From the NCBI RefSeq assembly GCF_013328345.1, contig NZ_JABULX010000008.1, positions 60,771 through 124,770 of the forward strand: a DNA stretch of 64,000 nt, in the 5' to 3' direction. Below are positions 26,329 to 36,142 of the stretch, in pieces. Positions within the stretch are counted from its first letter, which is position 1; every line of letters begins with the position of its first letter. The notes below the pieces were generated by a model. It was given only the letters and a program-made list of their open reading frames with translations, had not been told where the DNA came from and did no database searches. The stretch comes from Marinifaba aquimaris. Its GTDB lineage: Bacteria > Pseudomonadota > Gammaproteobacteria > Enterobacterales > Alteromonadaceae. A program made the translations under genes and the position numbers.

Positions 26329-28398
26329 TTAGTACTTATTTGCTTGTTTAGGTTTATTTTGTTGCTCTAATACAAATTGCTCAAAATCGAGAAGCTTCAT
26401 TGGTTTACCAAACCAATAACCTTGGTAAAAGCTGCAACCTAGCTCGCGAATTTTTTGATGTTGGAGCTCGTTTTCAATGCCTTCTGTAATTAAGCTAACG
26501 TTTAAGCCTCGGCATAATGAAACAACCGAGCGAATAACGGCTTGATCTGTGGTATCTGATATTACATTGTCGACAAAGCTTTTATCGATTTTAACAATAT
26601 CGATTGGAAATTTTTTCAAATAAGACAATGAAGAAAACCCGGTACCAAAATCATCTAATGCAAACTCAATTCCCAATTCCCGAAAACGCTGGATAACATC
26701 TATTGCCATCTGAGTATTTTTCAACAGCACGCCTTCAGTTATTTCAAACTTCACTAGCTTAGGGTTAATTTGATAGTGCTTGAGTAGAGATTCGACTTCG
26801 TCAAAAAAATCGGCTGAGTATATTTGCCTGGGGCTGATATTGATGCTTAAGCTGTATTCGGCAAAATCAATCATGTTTTTCCAGCTAGCCAATGTTGTAA
26901 AGGCTTGCTCTATTACCCAGTGACCTATTTGTATAATATCTCCGGTTTTTTCTGCAATGGGGATAAATTCCGCAGGTGAGATTGGGCCTAACTCAGGGTG
27001 ATGCCAACGCAATAAACATTCCGCGCCAACAGCTTGATAAGTCTCGTGGTGTTGAATTTGATACTCGATACTGAGCTCATTCAAACACGTTGGAGAGTTA
27101 AGCGCTTGTGTAATAGCAATCGCCCGGCTGTACTTTTGGTTAATTTCCTCGTTATACATGGTGCAACCAATTTTATTGGTGCTCTTACATTCATTCAGCG
27201 CAAAGTCGACCTTTTGCATTGCTTCAGAAAAGCTCAAGGATTCATTTTTTAAAATGGCGATGCCTGCGTGAAGGCTCAAAAAGAAGCACTGCTTAATTTG
27301 GTTTTTGATTTGTTCAAATAATTGAGGCAATAGGGTTTGAAGTGTTGCCGTTTTATCGGCGAAGAGTTGAACGATAAATTCATCCCCCCCTAAACGGTAG
27401 AGTTTCGCTTGCCTAGGGGCTGCAAGCGCGATAGTCGAGGCCAGCTTGATTAGAATATCATCGCCAAAATCATGACCGTAAGTGTCATTGAGTGCGCGGA
27501 AGTTTTTGATATCGAGCAGCAATAAACCGATATAGCTATTTTGGTCATTGAGATATTTGAAATCGGCAATTAATCGATTGCGATTGGGCAAGTTCGTTAA
27601 GGTATCCGTATATGCAACGGCTTCTATTTTGTGTTTTTGCTCAATACTTTCAGTGATGTCATAGTTAATACCAACCATACGACACGGAATACCGTGCTCA
27701 TCTTTTATTAGGCTGGCGTTGGCTGCGATATGTTTAATTTGATGTTTTGGTGTAATGATCCTAAACGTTGAGTCATAGGCTTTACCGTGGTTTAGCGCAT
27801 TTAAAAACTCTTGCTCAGCCCGTTCTCTATCTTCTGGGTGCAAGCATTGTTTCCAAGCAAGGTAAATACCACCAAATTGTTCAGGTTCCATGCCGTAAAC
27901 CTGGTACATCATGCTATCCCAAAATAGTTCATTACTTTCTAAATTGAGATCCCAAACGCCAATTTTACCTGCATCTGTGGCCAGTGCTAAGCGCTCTTGA
28001 TAAAGCCTTAACTCGCTTTCTGCCTGAAATTGTTGATGTGAAATAAAACACCTAGGCAGCAGTGAATTCTCCAAGCGCTTCACTGTCATTAAGAACCAGC
28101 GTTTTTCATTATCAGAATGGCAAGGGTATTCGTAATAGAAAACTGCACGCTCGCCTTTGATCACTTCTTTAATTCCAATTAAAGCGATTTTGCTGCCTTC
28201 ATCACCTTGAGCAATAGACTTTTCACACGCATCGAAGTAGTTGAGGTTTAACCAACTTTTAGTGCCTGCATTATTGGCGCGACCAAAGCTATCCCAAGCA
28301 TGGTTGGTGTAGAGGATATTTCCCTGCTCATCAATCACGCAGATGTGTTCAGTAATTTGATTGAGCAATTCCTTGTAAAAAAAGTTGTCGCTATCCAT
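26329..28398 (-). CDS. PAS-PAS-GGDEF-EAL c-di-GMP turnover protein
   Basis: A 689-residue cytoplasmic protein with two PAS domains (about 5-115 and 130-255), a GGDEF domain (about 265-420) with intact LGGDEF, and an EAL domain (about 430-675). In the EAL domain the signature reads E-C-L instead of E-A-L, but the metal- and substrate-binding segments are kept (SINISPRQ, EITEGVLL, DDFGTGFSSL, KIDKSFV, TEGIENE, QGYWFGKP). Both cyclase and phosphodiesterase activity are therefore possible. No membrane segment. It stands between pdsO and pdsR, splitting the sortase locus, and is transcribed alone toward pdsO. Confidence 0.92.
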   Translation of the reverse strand: MDSDNFFYKELLNQITEHICVIDEQGNILYTNHAWDSFGRANNAGTKSWLNLNYFDACEKSIAQGDEGSKIALIGIKEVIKGERAVFYYEYPCHSDNEKRWFLMTVKRLENSLLPRCFISHQQFQAESELRLYQERLALATDAGKIGVWDLNLESNELFWDSMMYQVYGMEPEQFGGIYLAWKQCLHPEDRERAEQEFLNALNHGKAYDSTFRIITPKHQIKHIAANASLIKDEHGIPCRMVGINYDITESIEQKHKIEAVAYTDTLTNLPNRNRLIADFKYLNDQNSYIGLLLLDIKNFRALNDTYGHDFGDDILIKLASTIALAAPRQAKLYRLGGDEFIVQLFADKTATLQTLLPQLFEQIKNQIKQCFFLSLHAGIAILKNESLSFSEAMQKVDFALNECKSTNKIGCTMYNEEINQKYSRAIAITQALNSPTCLNELSIEYQIQHHETYQAVGAECLLRWHHPELGPISPAEFIPIAEKTGDIIQIGHWVIEQAFTTLASWKNMIDFAEYSLSINISPRQIYSADFFDEVESLLKHYQINPKLVKFEITEGVLLKNTQMAIDVIQRFRELGIEFALDDFGTGFSSLSYLKKFPIDIVKIDKSFVDNVISDTTDQAVIRSVVSLCRGLNVSLITEGIENELQHQKIRELGCSFYQGYWFGKPMKLLDFEQFVLEQQNKPKQANKY

Positions 28399-28622
28399 AA
28401 GGAAAAATGTCTAAGGGGCTTTAAATTTAATTTTAGAAGAGTTTTGATTTTTTGGTTGGTTATTGAACGCAAATAGCATGCTTTTTTCGAGCAAATTTCA
28501 TGTAATTGGGACGCAATTATTGAGGAAAAATGATCAATTATGGCAATTCACGCTTAGCCCTTTTTTCTAGTGCTTAATTCGGTATATTGGTAACGTAGAA
28601 ACTGAAAGGACTTAAAGAAAGT

Positions 28623-29318
28623 ATGGTTAAAACCATTGCCATTGTTGAAGATGAGCAGGCTATTCGCGAAAATTACACTGACTTGCTAACCAAGCAAGGT
28701 TATCAAGTTGATGCATATACAAATCGCAGACAAGCGATGGCTGCATTTGAGCAAACACTCCCAGATCTTGCCATTATTGATATCGGTTTAGAAGATGAGA
28801 TTGATGGCGGTTTTTTATTGTGCCAAGCGCTCAGGCAAATGTCGGGGACCTTACCGATTATATTTTTAACCGCACGCGATAATGATTTTGATACGGTTTC
28901 TGGTTTGCGTATGGGAGCCGATGATTACCTTACTAAAGACATTAGTATGCCGCACATGCTTGCGCGTATTGCTGCGTTATTTCGACGCACAGAAATCGTC
29001 AATAGCGACAGTCAAAAAAGTACTGAAGATACCCAGAAAAGTGGTGATTTAACCTTATCTTTATCTCGCCTTACCGCTTTTTGGCAGGAACAATTAGTCG
29101 ATCTGACAGTGACTGAATTTTGGATGGTATATTCACTGGCCAAATCACCTGGGCATGTTAAAAATCGTCAACAGCTGATGGAAGATGCCAAGGTTTACGT
29201 CGATGATAGTACGATCACCTCGCATATAAAGCGGATCAGAAAGAAGTTTGTTGCTTTAGATAGCGCCTTTGATCGCATTGATACCGTTTATGGCATGGGT
29301 TATCGGTGGAAAGCTTAA
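28623..29318 (+). CDS. pdsR: Proteobacterial dedicated sortase system response regulator PdsR
   Basis: A 231-residue OmpR-type regulator. The receiver has IVEDE and phospho-acceptor Asp53 (LAIIDIGLEDEIDGG), and the conserved Lys in YLTKDISMP. The C-terminal winged helix carries DLTVTEFWMVYSLA and DSTITSHIKRIRKKF. The insertion after the phospho-Asp and the linkage to the CBM9-like kinase identify it as PdsR. The kinase gene starts 3 bases after its stop. It presumably controls the sortase and target genes divergently encoded upstream, beyond the GGDEF-EAL gene. Confidence 0.92.
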   Translation: MVKTIAIVEDEQAIRENYTDLLTKQGYQVDAYTNRRQAMAAFEQTLPDLAIIDIGLEDEIDGGFLLCQALRQMSGTLPIIFLTARDNDFDTVSGLRMGADDYLTKDISMPHMLARIAALFRRTEIVNSDSQKSTEDTQKSGDLTLSLSRLTAFWQEQLVDLTVTEFWMVYSLAKSPGHVKNRQQLMEDAKVYVDDSTITSHIKRIRKKFVALDSAFDRIDTVYGMGYRWKA

Positions 29319-29321
29319 ACT

Positions 29322-31487
29322 ATGACTAAACCTGTGTTGCGCTTTGGTCTTAGGCTCAAGTTATTACTGCTGTCCGTTTTTCTTTTTACTATCCCGCTAT
29401 TGGGCTATCAATACGTTTGGGAAATGGAGTCTTACCTGCGCATTGGTCAAGAAAAAACGCTAACGGGTACGGTAAGAGCGGTTGCAACCGCATTACACGA
29501 AAGACCTTTATTATTTGATAAGCAGGCAAGTTTTTTACCTAATGTTGAACAAGGGCGTGACCTATACGCTTATACCATAGTGGACCCAATCCGCTTAGAT
29601 GGCCGTTTAAATGATTGGCGAAATAGTGAACTGGCATTGACGTATGATGAAAGTAATTTGCTATCAGACAATATTGATCTGGCAGAAGGTACCTTGTCTT
29701 TTCAGCACCGTATTGGTAAGTACCGCGATCACTTATACGCTTTTTTTAAAGTCAAAGATGAAGACGTGGTTTATCGACCATCGAATAGTTTAAAAGTCGA
29801 TAATAACGATTTATTGCAAATTGCTTTTGTTACCCCAGCAGGAGACTTTAGGCGTTACTTGATTTCAACTAAAGCCCCAGGTTGGTTAACGTCTTACGAG
29901 CTGCGCACACAAACTCAAGCCAATGAACCATTAGAAGTTGAGTCGCGAATTCAAGGGGCGTGGGCTGAAAATGAATCTGGCTATACCATAGAGATGCGTA
30001 TTCCGCTTGAGCTAATTGGTTCTCAGTTGAGTTTTGCCATCGTTGATAAAGATACAGGCCGAGATGAAAAGGTGATTATCGGAACCGCTGGTTTTTATCA
30101 AAAGGAAAACTTGGGTACCGTTTTAGTTCCTTCACCTGAAATTGAACAAATCATTAAAGGTTTAGGCCACAGTGAATCGCGTATTTGGGTTGTCGATCAA
30201 CACAAACGCTTGTTAGCTCAAGCCGGCGATATCAAACTATCAGATGGCTTATGGTCTAAGGTGGCAAAAAAAGACACCGAGCCATCTTGGTTCAAACCTG
30301 TCAGTCAGTTTTTATCGAATGTGTATTATCAAGTTTTAACAAAACCACCGACTGATTTTACCGATAACTTGCCCGATGCTGCTCACATTCAAGGTTCACA
30401 TATTGAAAAAGCTTTGCAAGGTAAAGCGGCTACCACTTGGCGTTTAACTTCCGATAGTAAAGCGGTCATTTTATCTGCGGCACATCCCATTTATTTGGAT
30501 GGCAAAGTTATGGGAGCGGTCATCGCTGAGGAAACTACAAATGGCATTCGCTCATTGCGTAACCAAGCGTTAGAAAAGCTATTTAATGTTATTTTAGCTG
30601 TGATGGTACTGGGGACACTGGCTTTGTTTCTTTTTGCTTCTCGTATTTCTAGTCGTATTCGTCGTTTGCGGAACCAAACAGAGCTCAGTATCGATGAGCA
30701 AGGGCGAGTAGTTGCACCTATTTTACCGAGTAAAGCCAGTGATGAAATTGGCGATCTTGAAAGGACCTTCTCTGATATGGTCCATCGTCTCGGTCAATAT
30801 ACTGATTACTTACAGGGTATGTCTGCCAGACTTTCTCATGAATTACGGACGCCAGTTGCTGTGGTGAAATCTTCACTAGAATCGTTGGAATTAGATATTC
30901 AAGCTAGCCAAGATTCTGTCTATATGCAAAGGGCAAAAGAGGGGGTTAAGCGTTTATCAAAGATATTAACGTTAATGAGTGAAGCCACACGTCTTGAACA
31001 AAGTTTAGAAAATACTGAAAAAGAAGTGTACCCGTTAAGCGCGGTGTTATCGGGCTGTATGCAAGGCTATCAAATGACCTATCCCGAACATCAATTTAAC
31101 ACGTATATTGAAAACCAAGTTAAAGATTGTCCGGTATTAGGTGGCCCTGAATTGTTTGCTCAGTTACTTGATAAGCTAATGGCTAATGCGACTGAGTTTA
31201 GTCAGCCCGAATCTGCCATTGATGTGTCTCTTATCGCGATGGGAGATAAGCTGCAATTAAAAATATCGAATTTTGGCACGTGTTTACCTGAGCAAATGCA
31301 AAATCGATTATTTGATTCTATGGTTTCAGTCAGAAAAGCGAGTGATCAAAGCACGCCGCATTTGGGGCTAGGTCTCTATATTGCTAGGTTAATTACCCAA
31401 TATCATCAGGGCGAAATTTGTATTCAAAACAATGCAGAGCAAACAGGGGTTGAAGCTATCGTGTTACTTCCGATAGCTTCAGAGTAA
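29322..31487 (+). CDS. pdsS: Proteobacterial dedicated sortase system histidine kinase PdsS
   Basis: A 721-residue kinase. A helix at about 12-29 is followed by a periplasmic region of about 390 residues that contains a CBM9-like domain (starting near IRLDGRLNDWRN), a second helix at about 423-442, HAMP (about 443-500), HisKA with MSARLSHELRTPVAVVKSS, and an HATPase domain. In the ATP-binding part the usual D-x-G-x-G box is N-F-G-T-C, while LGLGLYIARLI is intact; the variant seems normal for this subfamily but I cannot verify that. The sugar-binding-like sensor suggests that a saccharide or wall fragment triggers sortase-target display. Confidence 0.9.
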   Translation: MTKPVLRFGLRLKLLLLSVFLFTIPLLGYQYVWEMESYLRIGQEKTLTGTVRAVATALHERPLLFDKQASFLPNVEQGRDLYAYTIVDPIRLDGRLNDWRNSELALTYDESNLLSDNIDLAEGTLSFQHRIGKYRDHLYAFFKVKDEDVVYRPSNSLKVDNNDLLQIAFVTPAGDFRRYLISTKAPGWLTSYELRTQTQANEPLEVESRIQGAWAENESGYTIEMRIPLELIGSQLSFAIVDKDTGRDEKVIIGTAGFYQKENLGTVLVPSPEIEQIIKGLGHSESRIWVVDQHKRLLAQAGDIKLSDGLWSKVAKKDTEPSWFKPVSQFLSNVYYQVLTKPPTDFTDNLPDAAHIQGSHIEKALQGKAATTWRLTSDSKAVILSAAHPIYLDGKVMGAVIAEETTNGIRSLRNQALEKLFNVILAVMVLGTLALFLFASRISSRIRRLRNQTELSIDEQGRVVAPILPSKASDEIGDLERTFSDMVHRLGQYTDYLQGMSARLSHELRTPVAVVKSSLESLELDIQASQDSVYMQRAKEGVKRLSKILTLMSEATRLEQSLENTEKEVYPLSAVLSGCMQGYQMTYPEHQFNTYIENQVKDCPVLGGPELFAQLLDKLMANATEFSQPESAIDVSLIAMGDKLQLKISNFGTCLPEQMQNRLFDSMVSVRKASDQSTPHLGLGLYIARLITQYHQGEICIQNNAEQTGVEAIVLLPIASE

Positions 31488-31504
31488 TGTTTTTTCGATT
31501 GGAA

Positions 31505-32005
31505 TTAATATAGCTTTTGCCAGTTTTTATGCTGGTTTGCTTCTTTTGTTAGCTGAACCACTTCGCACTTGGCGGCTCTATCTTGCAGTGCTAGCTTATT
31601 TTTTCGGTCGAATAAAACGGCTAAATTTCCCAAGCCTAAAAATGAGGTCGCTAAACGAATAACGGCTTGCTTTTTACTGATGTCATGGCCGTTTTCATTT
31701 TGAATTCGCAAGCGCCAAGCTTTCATTCCAACGGTTTGACCACCATTACTCCAAAACCAAATGTAGAACAGTGTCAGTGGGGTGAATACGTAAGCTTGGT
31801 AAAATACCCCTGCCTGCGCTAATACGTCTGAACTGTCCTGGTCGACAAAAAAGCCAAAAAATTGTAATACGCCGACAAATACCACAGCGACAAAAACCGT
31901 AAATAAGATGATTGCAGCAGCGACGAGCAAGTCATAAACCATTACTGCAAAACGTCGCCTAAACCCTGCGCGGGGAAAACCTGTTTTAGACATTACATCT
32001 GCCAT
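31505..32005 (-). CDS. RDD family membrane protein
   Basis: A 166-residue protein with the RDD signature: an Arg-rich N-terminus (AGFRRRFAVMVYDLLVAAA), a central helix with GGQTVGMKAWRLRI, and a C-terminal charged region with a conserved Asp-Arg (LFDRKNKLALQDRAA). Three hydrophobic segments. RDD proteins are small inner-membrane proteins of mostly unknown role, with ion or antiporter functions proposed in some cases. It is convergent with pdsS and divergent from the broken chemoreceptor gene. Confidence 0.9.
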   Translation of the reverse strand: MADVMSKTGFPRAGFRRRFAVMVYDLLVAAAIILFTVFVAVVFVGVLQFFGFFVDQDSSDVLAQAGVFYQAYVFTPLTLFYIWFWSNGGQTVGMKAWRLRIQNENGHDISKKQAVIRLATSFLGLGNLAVLFDRKNKLALQDRAAKCEVVQLTKEANQHKNWQKLY

Positions 32006-32161
32006 TTTAATCTCTCTTTAGTCTGTCATTTTTGCGCGGCTATGCTAGCAAATTTTTCTGTTTGATTCAGGGTTTGTTGAATGGATTTGTTAAAGCTTAA
32101 GGTCTATAAAAATTAAGTGCATTGCAATCAATCAGTTAAAACTGTGATTAAGGAAGAAAGA

Positions 32162-33942
32162 ATGTCGATATTTGGGGGAGGGGTTAAGCTGGCAAATCGA
32201 CTGACCTTTAGAGTCAAGTTTGCCATTATAGCAATTATCGTATTGCTTACTTTGCTATTTGCTGGCGGTGAAATATACGTCAAAACCAGTAAAGCGAGCG
32301 CTAAATTACAAAAAGAGCAAAGTGCCCTAGGGCTCCTCAGAGAATTAGAGACAAGTTTATATAGCACAAAAAAATTACGACCAGTCAGTGGCAGCGCCTT
32401 TCTAGTATGCTTGCCCAATCATCATTGGCATTACCCACGTCGACCCAACAAAGCCTTAAGCAGTTGACTAGCTTTGAACAAGGTTTAGCCAGTTACTCTT
32501 TTGAATTACTCAATCGCTTGAATCGAGAAATTTTAGCTGTATCTGGTTTGAAATCAGACGCGGATGCGATTACTCACTTTTTAGTCGAAGTGGGTTATTT
32601 ACAACATCCGTTATTGGCACAGCAGATGCAAACTTTGTTTGTTCAAAGTGAAGCGGTATTAGCAGCAGGTCGTTTTACGCCGGATACTTTTTTAGGCCTT
32701 ACCGATCTGCAAAAACAAGTGCTGCGGATTCTAGCTGAGTTAGAACAGAATGAGACTATTTTGCTTTCTCAAGGCAGTGCCCAAGCAAAATAGTTACTGG
32801 CGCAAAACAAAATACTAGTGAGTTTTGCCCAGACGATAAAGTTACAGGTTTTAGACCCTGATGACATTCAGTTAACAAACTCAGAGTTAGCGAAGCTGAT
32901 TGAGCAAGCCAAACTCGCTCAAGACAAACTGAGAAGTATTGCGGTATCTATTCGTGAAAATGCAAATCGTGTCAGTGATTATACCCATGCAGTTGTCGAT
33001 GGTGACTTGAGCCAAACACTCAATCAACACTCCAGCGACTCTTTGGGTGAAATTGGCGAGTATTTAAATCAAACTGTTGAGCAATTAAATCAAAAAATGC
33101 AGCGTATTTGTCAGGCAAACAGACACTAGAGTCTGATTCAGAGTCTGTTAATCAAAGTGTTAGCATGTCTTTTATGCAAGTCGAACAATAAAGAGCAAAC
33201 GGTATTGGTGGCAACGGCGACAGAAGAAATGGCGTCGACGGTATCTGAAGTAGCATCGAATGCAGAAACGGCCGCTTCAGCAACCGTTGCCGCAAATGAA
33301 GCCATACATAAAGGACGAGACTTTGTTTTTAATACCATAGATAAAATAGAAACCTTGGCCCGCGATATCAATCAAGCGGGAGAAACTATAAATCACTTAC
33401 AACAGGAAGTATTGAATATTTCAACGGTGCTTGAGGTGATCACAAGCATTGCAGATCAAACTAACCTATCGGCGTTAAATGCAGCAATAGTAGTGGCTAG
33501 AGCTGGTGAGCATGGTAGAGGTTTTGCTGTGGTTGCAGATGAAGTAAGAACACTCGCTAAAAAAACGCAAGAGTCAACCGAAGAAATTAACCAAATGATC
33601 GCCAGACTTCAATCAGGCTCACAACCTTCAGTTCAGGCGATGGATAATAGTCAAGTAAGTGCGAAAGAGTTGGTCGATATGATTAAGCAGGCAGGTCAAA
33701 TGCTTGATAATATTCAGCTAGCGATAGAGCAAATTAATGATCCAAATGCGCAAGTTGCCACAGCGACAGAAGAGCAGAGCATGGTTGCAGGTGAGATCAG
33801 TCAAAATACTGAAAACTTAAAAGTCGCCACCGAGCAAATTGCTGAATGCATTAATCATATCGTGACAGCTAATAAAGGATTAGAGCAAGATGTTAGTGAA
33901 CTGACTAACTTAGTGGGAGAATTCAAGCTTAGAGCAGGATGA
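32162..33942 (+). pseudogene. Decayed methyl-accepting chemotaxis protein gene
   Basis: A ribosome site AAGGAAG precedes the ATG at 32162. The parts of one chemoreceptor can be followed in order: membrane helix (IIAIIVLLTLLFAGG), helical periplasmic domain, HAMP-like segment (NRVSDYTHAVVDGDLSQTL) and signalling domain ([39 protein letters not shown]). At least four lesions interrupt it: a -1 frameshift at an A7 run (32368-32374), an in-frame TAG at 32791, and a pair of compensating shifts near 33125 and 33190 with a TAG at 33127. The hairpin-tip motif also has drift ([10 protein letters not shown] for the usual AAIEAARAGE). Several independent lesions plus residue drift argue for real decay rather than one sequencing error. 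Confidence 0.88.
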
Positions 33943-33956
33943 TAAATAGCGGACAT

Positions 33957-33985
33957 AAAAAAAGCCGCTAAGGCGGCTTTTTTTA
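33957..33985. terminator. Bidirectional terminator between the chemoreceptor pseudogene and rpsT
   Basis: An AGCCGC / GCGGCT stem with a TAAG loop is extended by an A-run on the left and a T-run on the right. It can terminate rpsT leftward and the pseudogene rightward. Confidence 0.92.
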
Positions 33986-34003
33986 TAAATCGAGAGCTTT
34001 AAA

Positions 34004-34264
34004 TTATAAAGCTTTGATTTTCGCGCTTAAGCGGCTCATGTGACGAGCTGCTTTATTTTTGTGGATTAAACCACGCGTCGCGAAACGATCTAAAATTGGT
34101 TGTACTTCAGTTAATGCTTTTTGAGCATTCTCTTTGTTACCTTCTTCGATTGCAGCAATTACTTTCTTTAAGTAAGTACGCATCATTGAGCGACGGCTCG
34201 CGTTATGCTTACGACGCTTTTCAGATTGAATCGCACGTTTTTTAGCAGACTTGATGTTAGCCAA
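34004..34264 (-). CDS. rpsT: 30S ribosomal protein S20
   Basis: An 86-residue, Lys/Arg/Ala-rich protein beginning [20 protein letters not shown], the conserved S20 N-terminus, and ending in the helical [10 protein letters not shown]. It binds 16S rRNA early in 30S assembly. It is divergent from murJ, the usual arrangement in gammaproteobacteria. Confidence 0.98.
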   Translation of the reverse strand: MANIKSAKKRAIQSEKRRKHNASRRSMMRTYLKKVIAAIEEGNKENAQKALTEVQPILDRFATRGLIHKNKAARHMSRLSAKIKAL

Positions 34265-34433
34265 AACGAAACTCCTAAAACTATAGACTTAGGTTACCCT
34301 TTAAAGGCGCGCAAATATGCCTGTTTTATCCGCTAATGTCAAATAAATCGACCTAAAAAATACAGATACTTTTTAAACAATCAGGTTAAAATACTCGCCC
34401 TCGTTTACGGCTCATATTATAGATGGAAAGATT

Positions 34434-35996
34434 TTGTCGAGTAAGTTATTAAAATCCAGCTTAATTTTCAGTGCTATGACTCTTATCTCAAGGGTTTTAG
34501 GCTTGGTTCGAGATGTGGTTATGGCCAGTTTGATGGGGGCTGGTACTTCATCTGATGTATTTATCTTTGCTAATAAGATCCCTAACTTCTTGCGTCGATT
34601 ATTTGCTGAGGGGGCCTTTGCTCAAGCTTTTGTGCCTGTACTTACCGAATGGAAAGAAACGAAACCAGAAGACGAAACTCGGCTACTAATCGCTAGAGTA
34701 TCGGGTACTTTAGGTACGGTTTTACTATTAACCACCATTTTTGCTGTTATCGCTTCGCCTGTATTAGTGGCCGGTTTTGGTACTGGTTGGTTTATTGACT
34801 GGCTCAATGATGGCCCGGATGCTGCTAAATATGAATTAGCATCGAGTATGCTAAAAATTACCTTTCCCTACCTGTTTTTTATTTCACTGGTAGCTTTATC
34901 TGGCGCAATTTTAAATACCTATGGCAAATTTGGCGCTGCTGCATTTACGCCTGTTTTATTGAACGTTGTGATTATTACAGCAGCCGTTGGTTTTGCTGAT
35001 CAGTTTTCTGAACCGGCTTATGCCCTTGCTTGGGGCGTCTTTTTTGGTGGCTTAGTTCAGCTATTATTTCAATTACCCTTCTTATACAAAGTCGGTGCGC
35101 TGCAAAGGCCACAATGGGGATGGAATGATGAAGGGGTAAAACGCATTCGCATTTTAATGATCCCTGCATTATTCGGTGTTTCTGTCAGTCAAATCAATCT
35201 ATTACTTGATACCTTTCTTGCCAGCTTTTTAGAAAAGGGCTCAATTAGCTGGCTGTATTTTTCCGATCGCTTACTGGAGTTTCCACTCGGCTTGTTTGGT
35301 ATTGCTATCTCTACCGTGATTTTACCTCAGCTGTCTCGCGACCATGTTAATCAAACTCAAGGTGGTTTTGCGAGTACGATGGATTGGGGCATTGTGATGG
35401 TCTGTCTGTTAGGTGTACCGTCAGCGTTGGGATTGATTGCCCTTGCTGAACCTATGTTAATGGTGCTGTTTATGCGTGGTGAGTTTGATGCATTTGCAAC
35501 GGCACAATCGGCTAAAAGTTTAGTGGCTTATTCATGTGGGTTACTCAGTTTTATGCTAATCAAAGTATTAGCGACAGGCTTTTTCTCAAGACAAGATACT
35601 AAAACACCCGTCAAAATTGGTATCAAAACCATGGTTGCCAATATGGTGTTTAACCTCATCCTTATCTTTCCACTCGCGCATGTGGGTTTGGCGTTAGCGA
35701 CGGCATTAAGTGCAGCCATGAATGCCTTTTTCTTATATTGGACCTTACACAAGCAAGGTACTTACACCCTGTCTAACTATGTTTGGACTAGTCTGGCAAA
35801 AATATTTATAGCAGCAGGTTTAATGGCTTCTGCTCTTTGGTATTTGATGCCTGAACAAAATGCGTGGCTAGGTTTTTCTGAAATTCAAAGAATAGTTCAG
35901 TTGAGCTATTTAATTGGTGCTGCTGCCGCTATTTATTTGCTTAGCTTGGTTATTTTGGGGATTCGACCTAGGCACTTAAAAGTGCAAAAAGCTTAA
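34434..35996 (+). CDS. murJ: Lipid II flippase MurJ
   Basis: A 520-residue MVN/MurJ-family protein with about 14 membrane helices. The N-terminus has the conserved LISRVLGLVRDVVMASLMGA and NFLRRLFAEGAFAQAFVPVL. It flips lipid II across the inner membrane for peptidoglycan synthesis. The only start that fits is TTG at 34434, with GGAAAG a few bases before it; a nearby ATG at 34423 is out of frame. Family length and start residues agree with this choice. It opens the murJ-ribF-ileS block. Confidence 0.95.
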   Translation: MSSKLLKSSLIFSAMTLISRVLGLVRDVVMASLMGAGTSSDVFIFANKIPNFLRRLFAEGAFAQAFVPVLTEWKETKPEDETRLLIARVSGTLGTVLLLTTIFAVIASPVLVAGFGTGWFIDWLNDGPDAAKYELASSMLKITFPYLFFISLVALSGAILNTYGKFGAAAFTPVLLNVVIITAAVGFADQFSEPAYALAWGVFFGGLVQLLFQLPFLYKVGALQRPQWGWNDEGVKRIRILMIPALFGVSVSQINLLLDTFLASFLEKGSISWLYFSDRLLEFPLGLFGIAISTVILPQLSRDHVNQTQGGFASTMDWGIVMVCLLGVPSALGLIALAEPMLMVLFMRGEFDAFATAQSAKSLVAYSCGLLSFMLIKVLATGFFSRQDTKTPVKIGIKTMVANMVFNLILIFPLAHVGLALATALSAAMNAFFLYWTLHKQGTYTLSNYVWTSLAKIFIAAGLMASALWYLMPEQNAWLGFSEIQRIVQLSYLIGAAAAIYLLSLVILGIRPRHLKVQKA

Positions 35997-36142
35997 AATA
36001 GTATGCCGTTATAACTGATAACGGCTAATTATCTCAACAAACTCGCATCTAGGCGGTATTTGAGTATATAATCCGTGGCCAAATTTCCCTATAAAAATGC
36101 GTCCTAACTAGGCGATTAATTGAACGAGTTTGCAGTAAAACG

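Noticed and set aside
32117..33942. Four separate short genes instead of one broken chemoreceptor
   Set aside because: Their products join in order into one MCP with helix, HAMP-like and signalling regions; three lie in the same frame separated only by stops.
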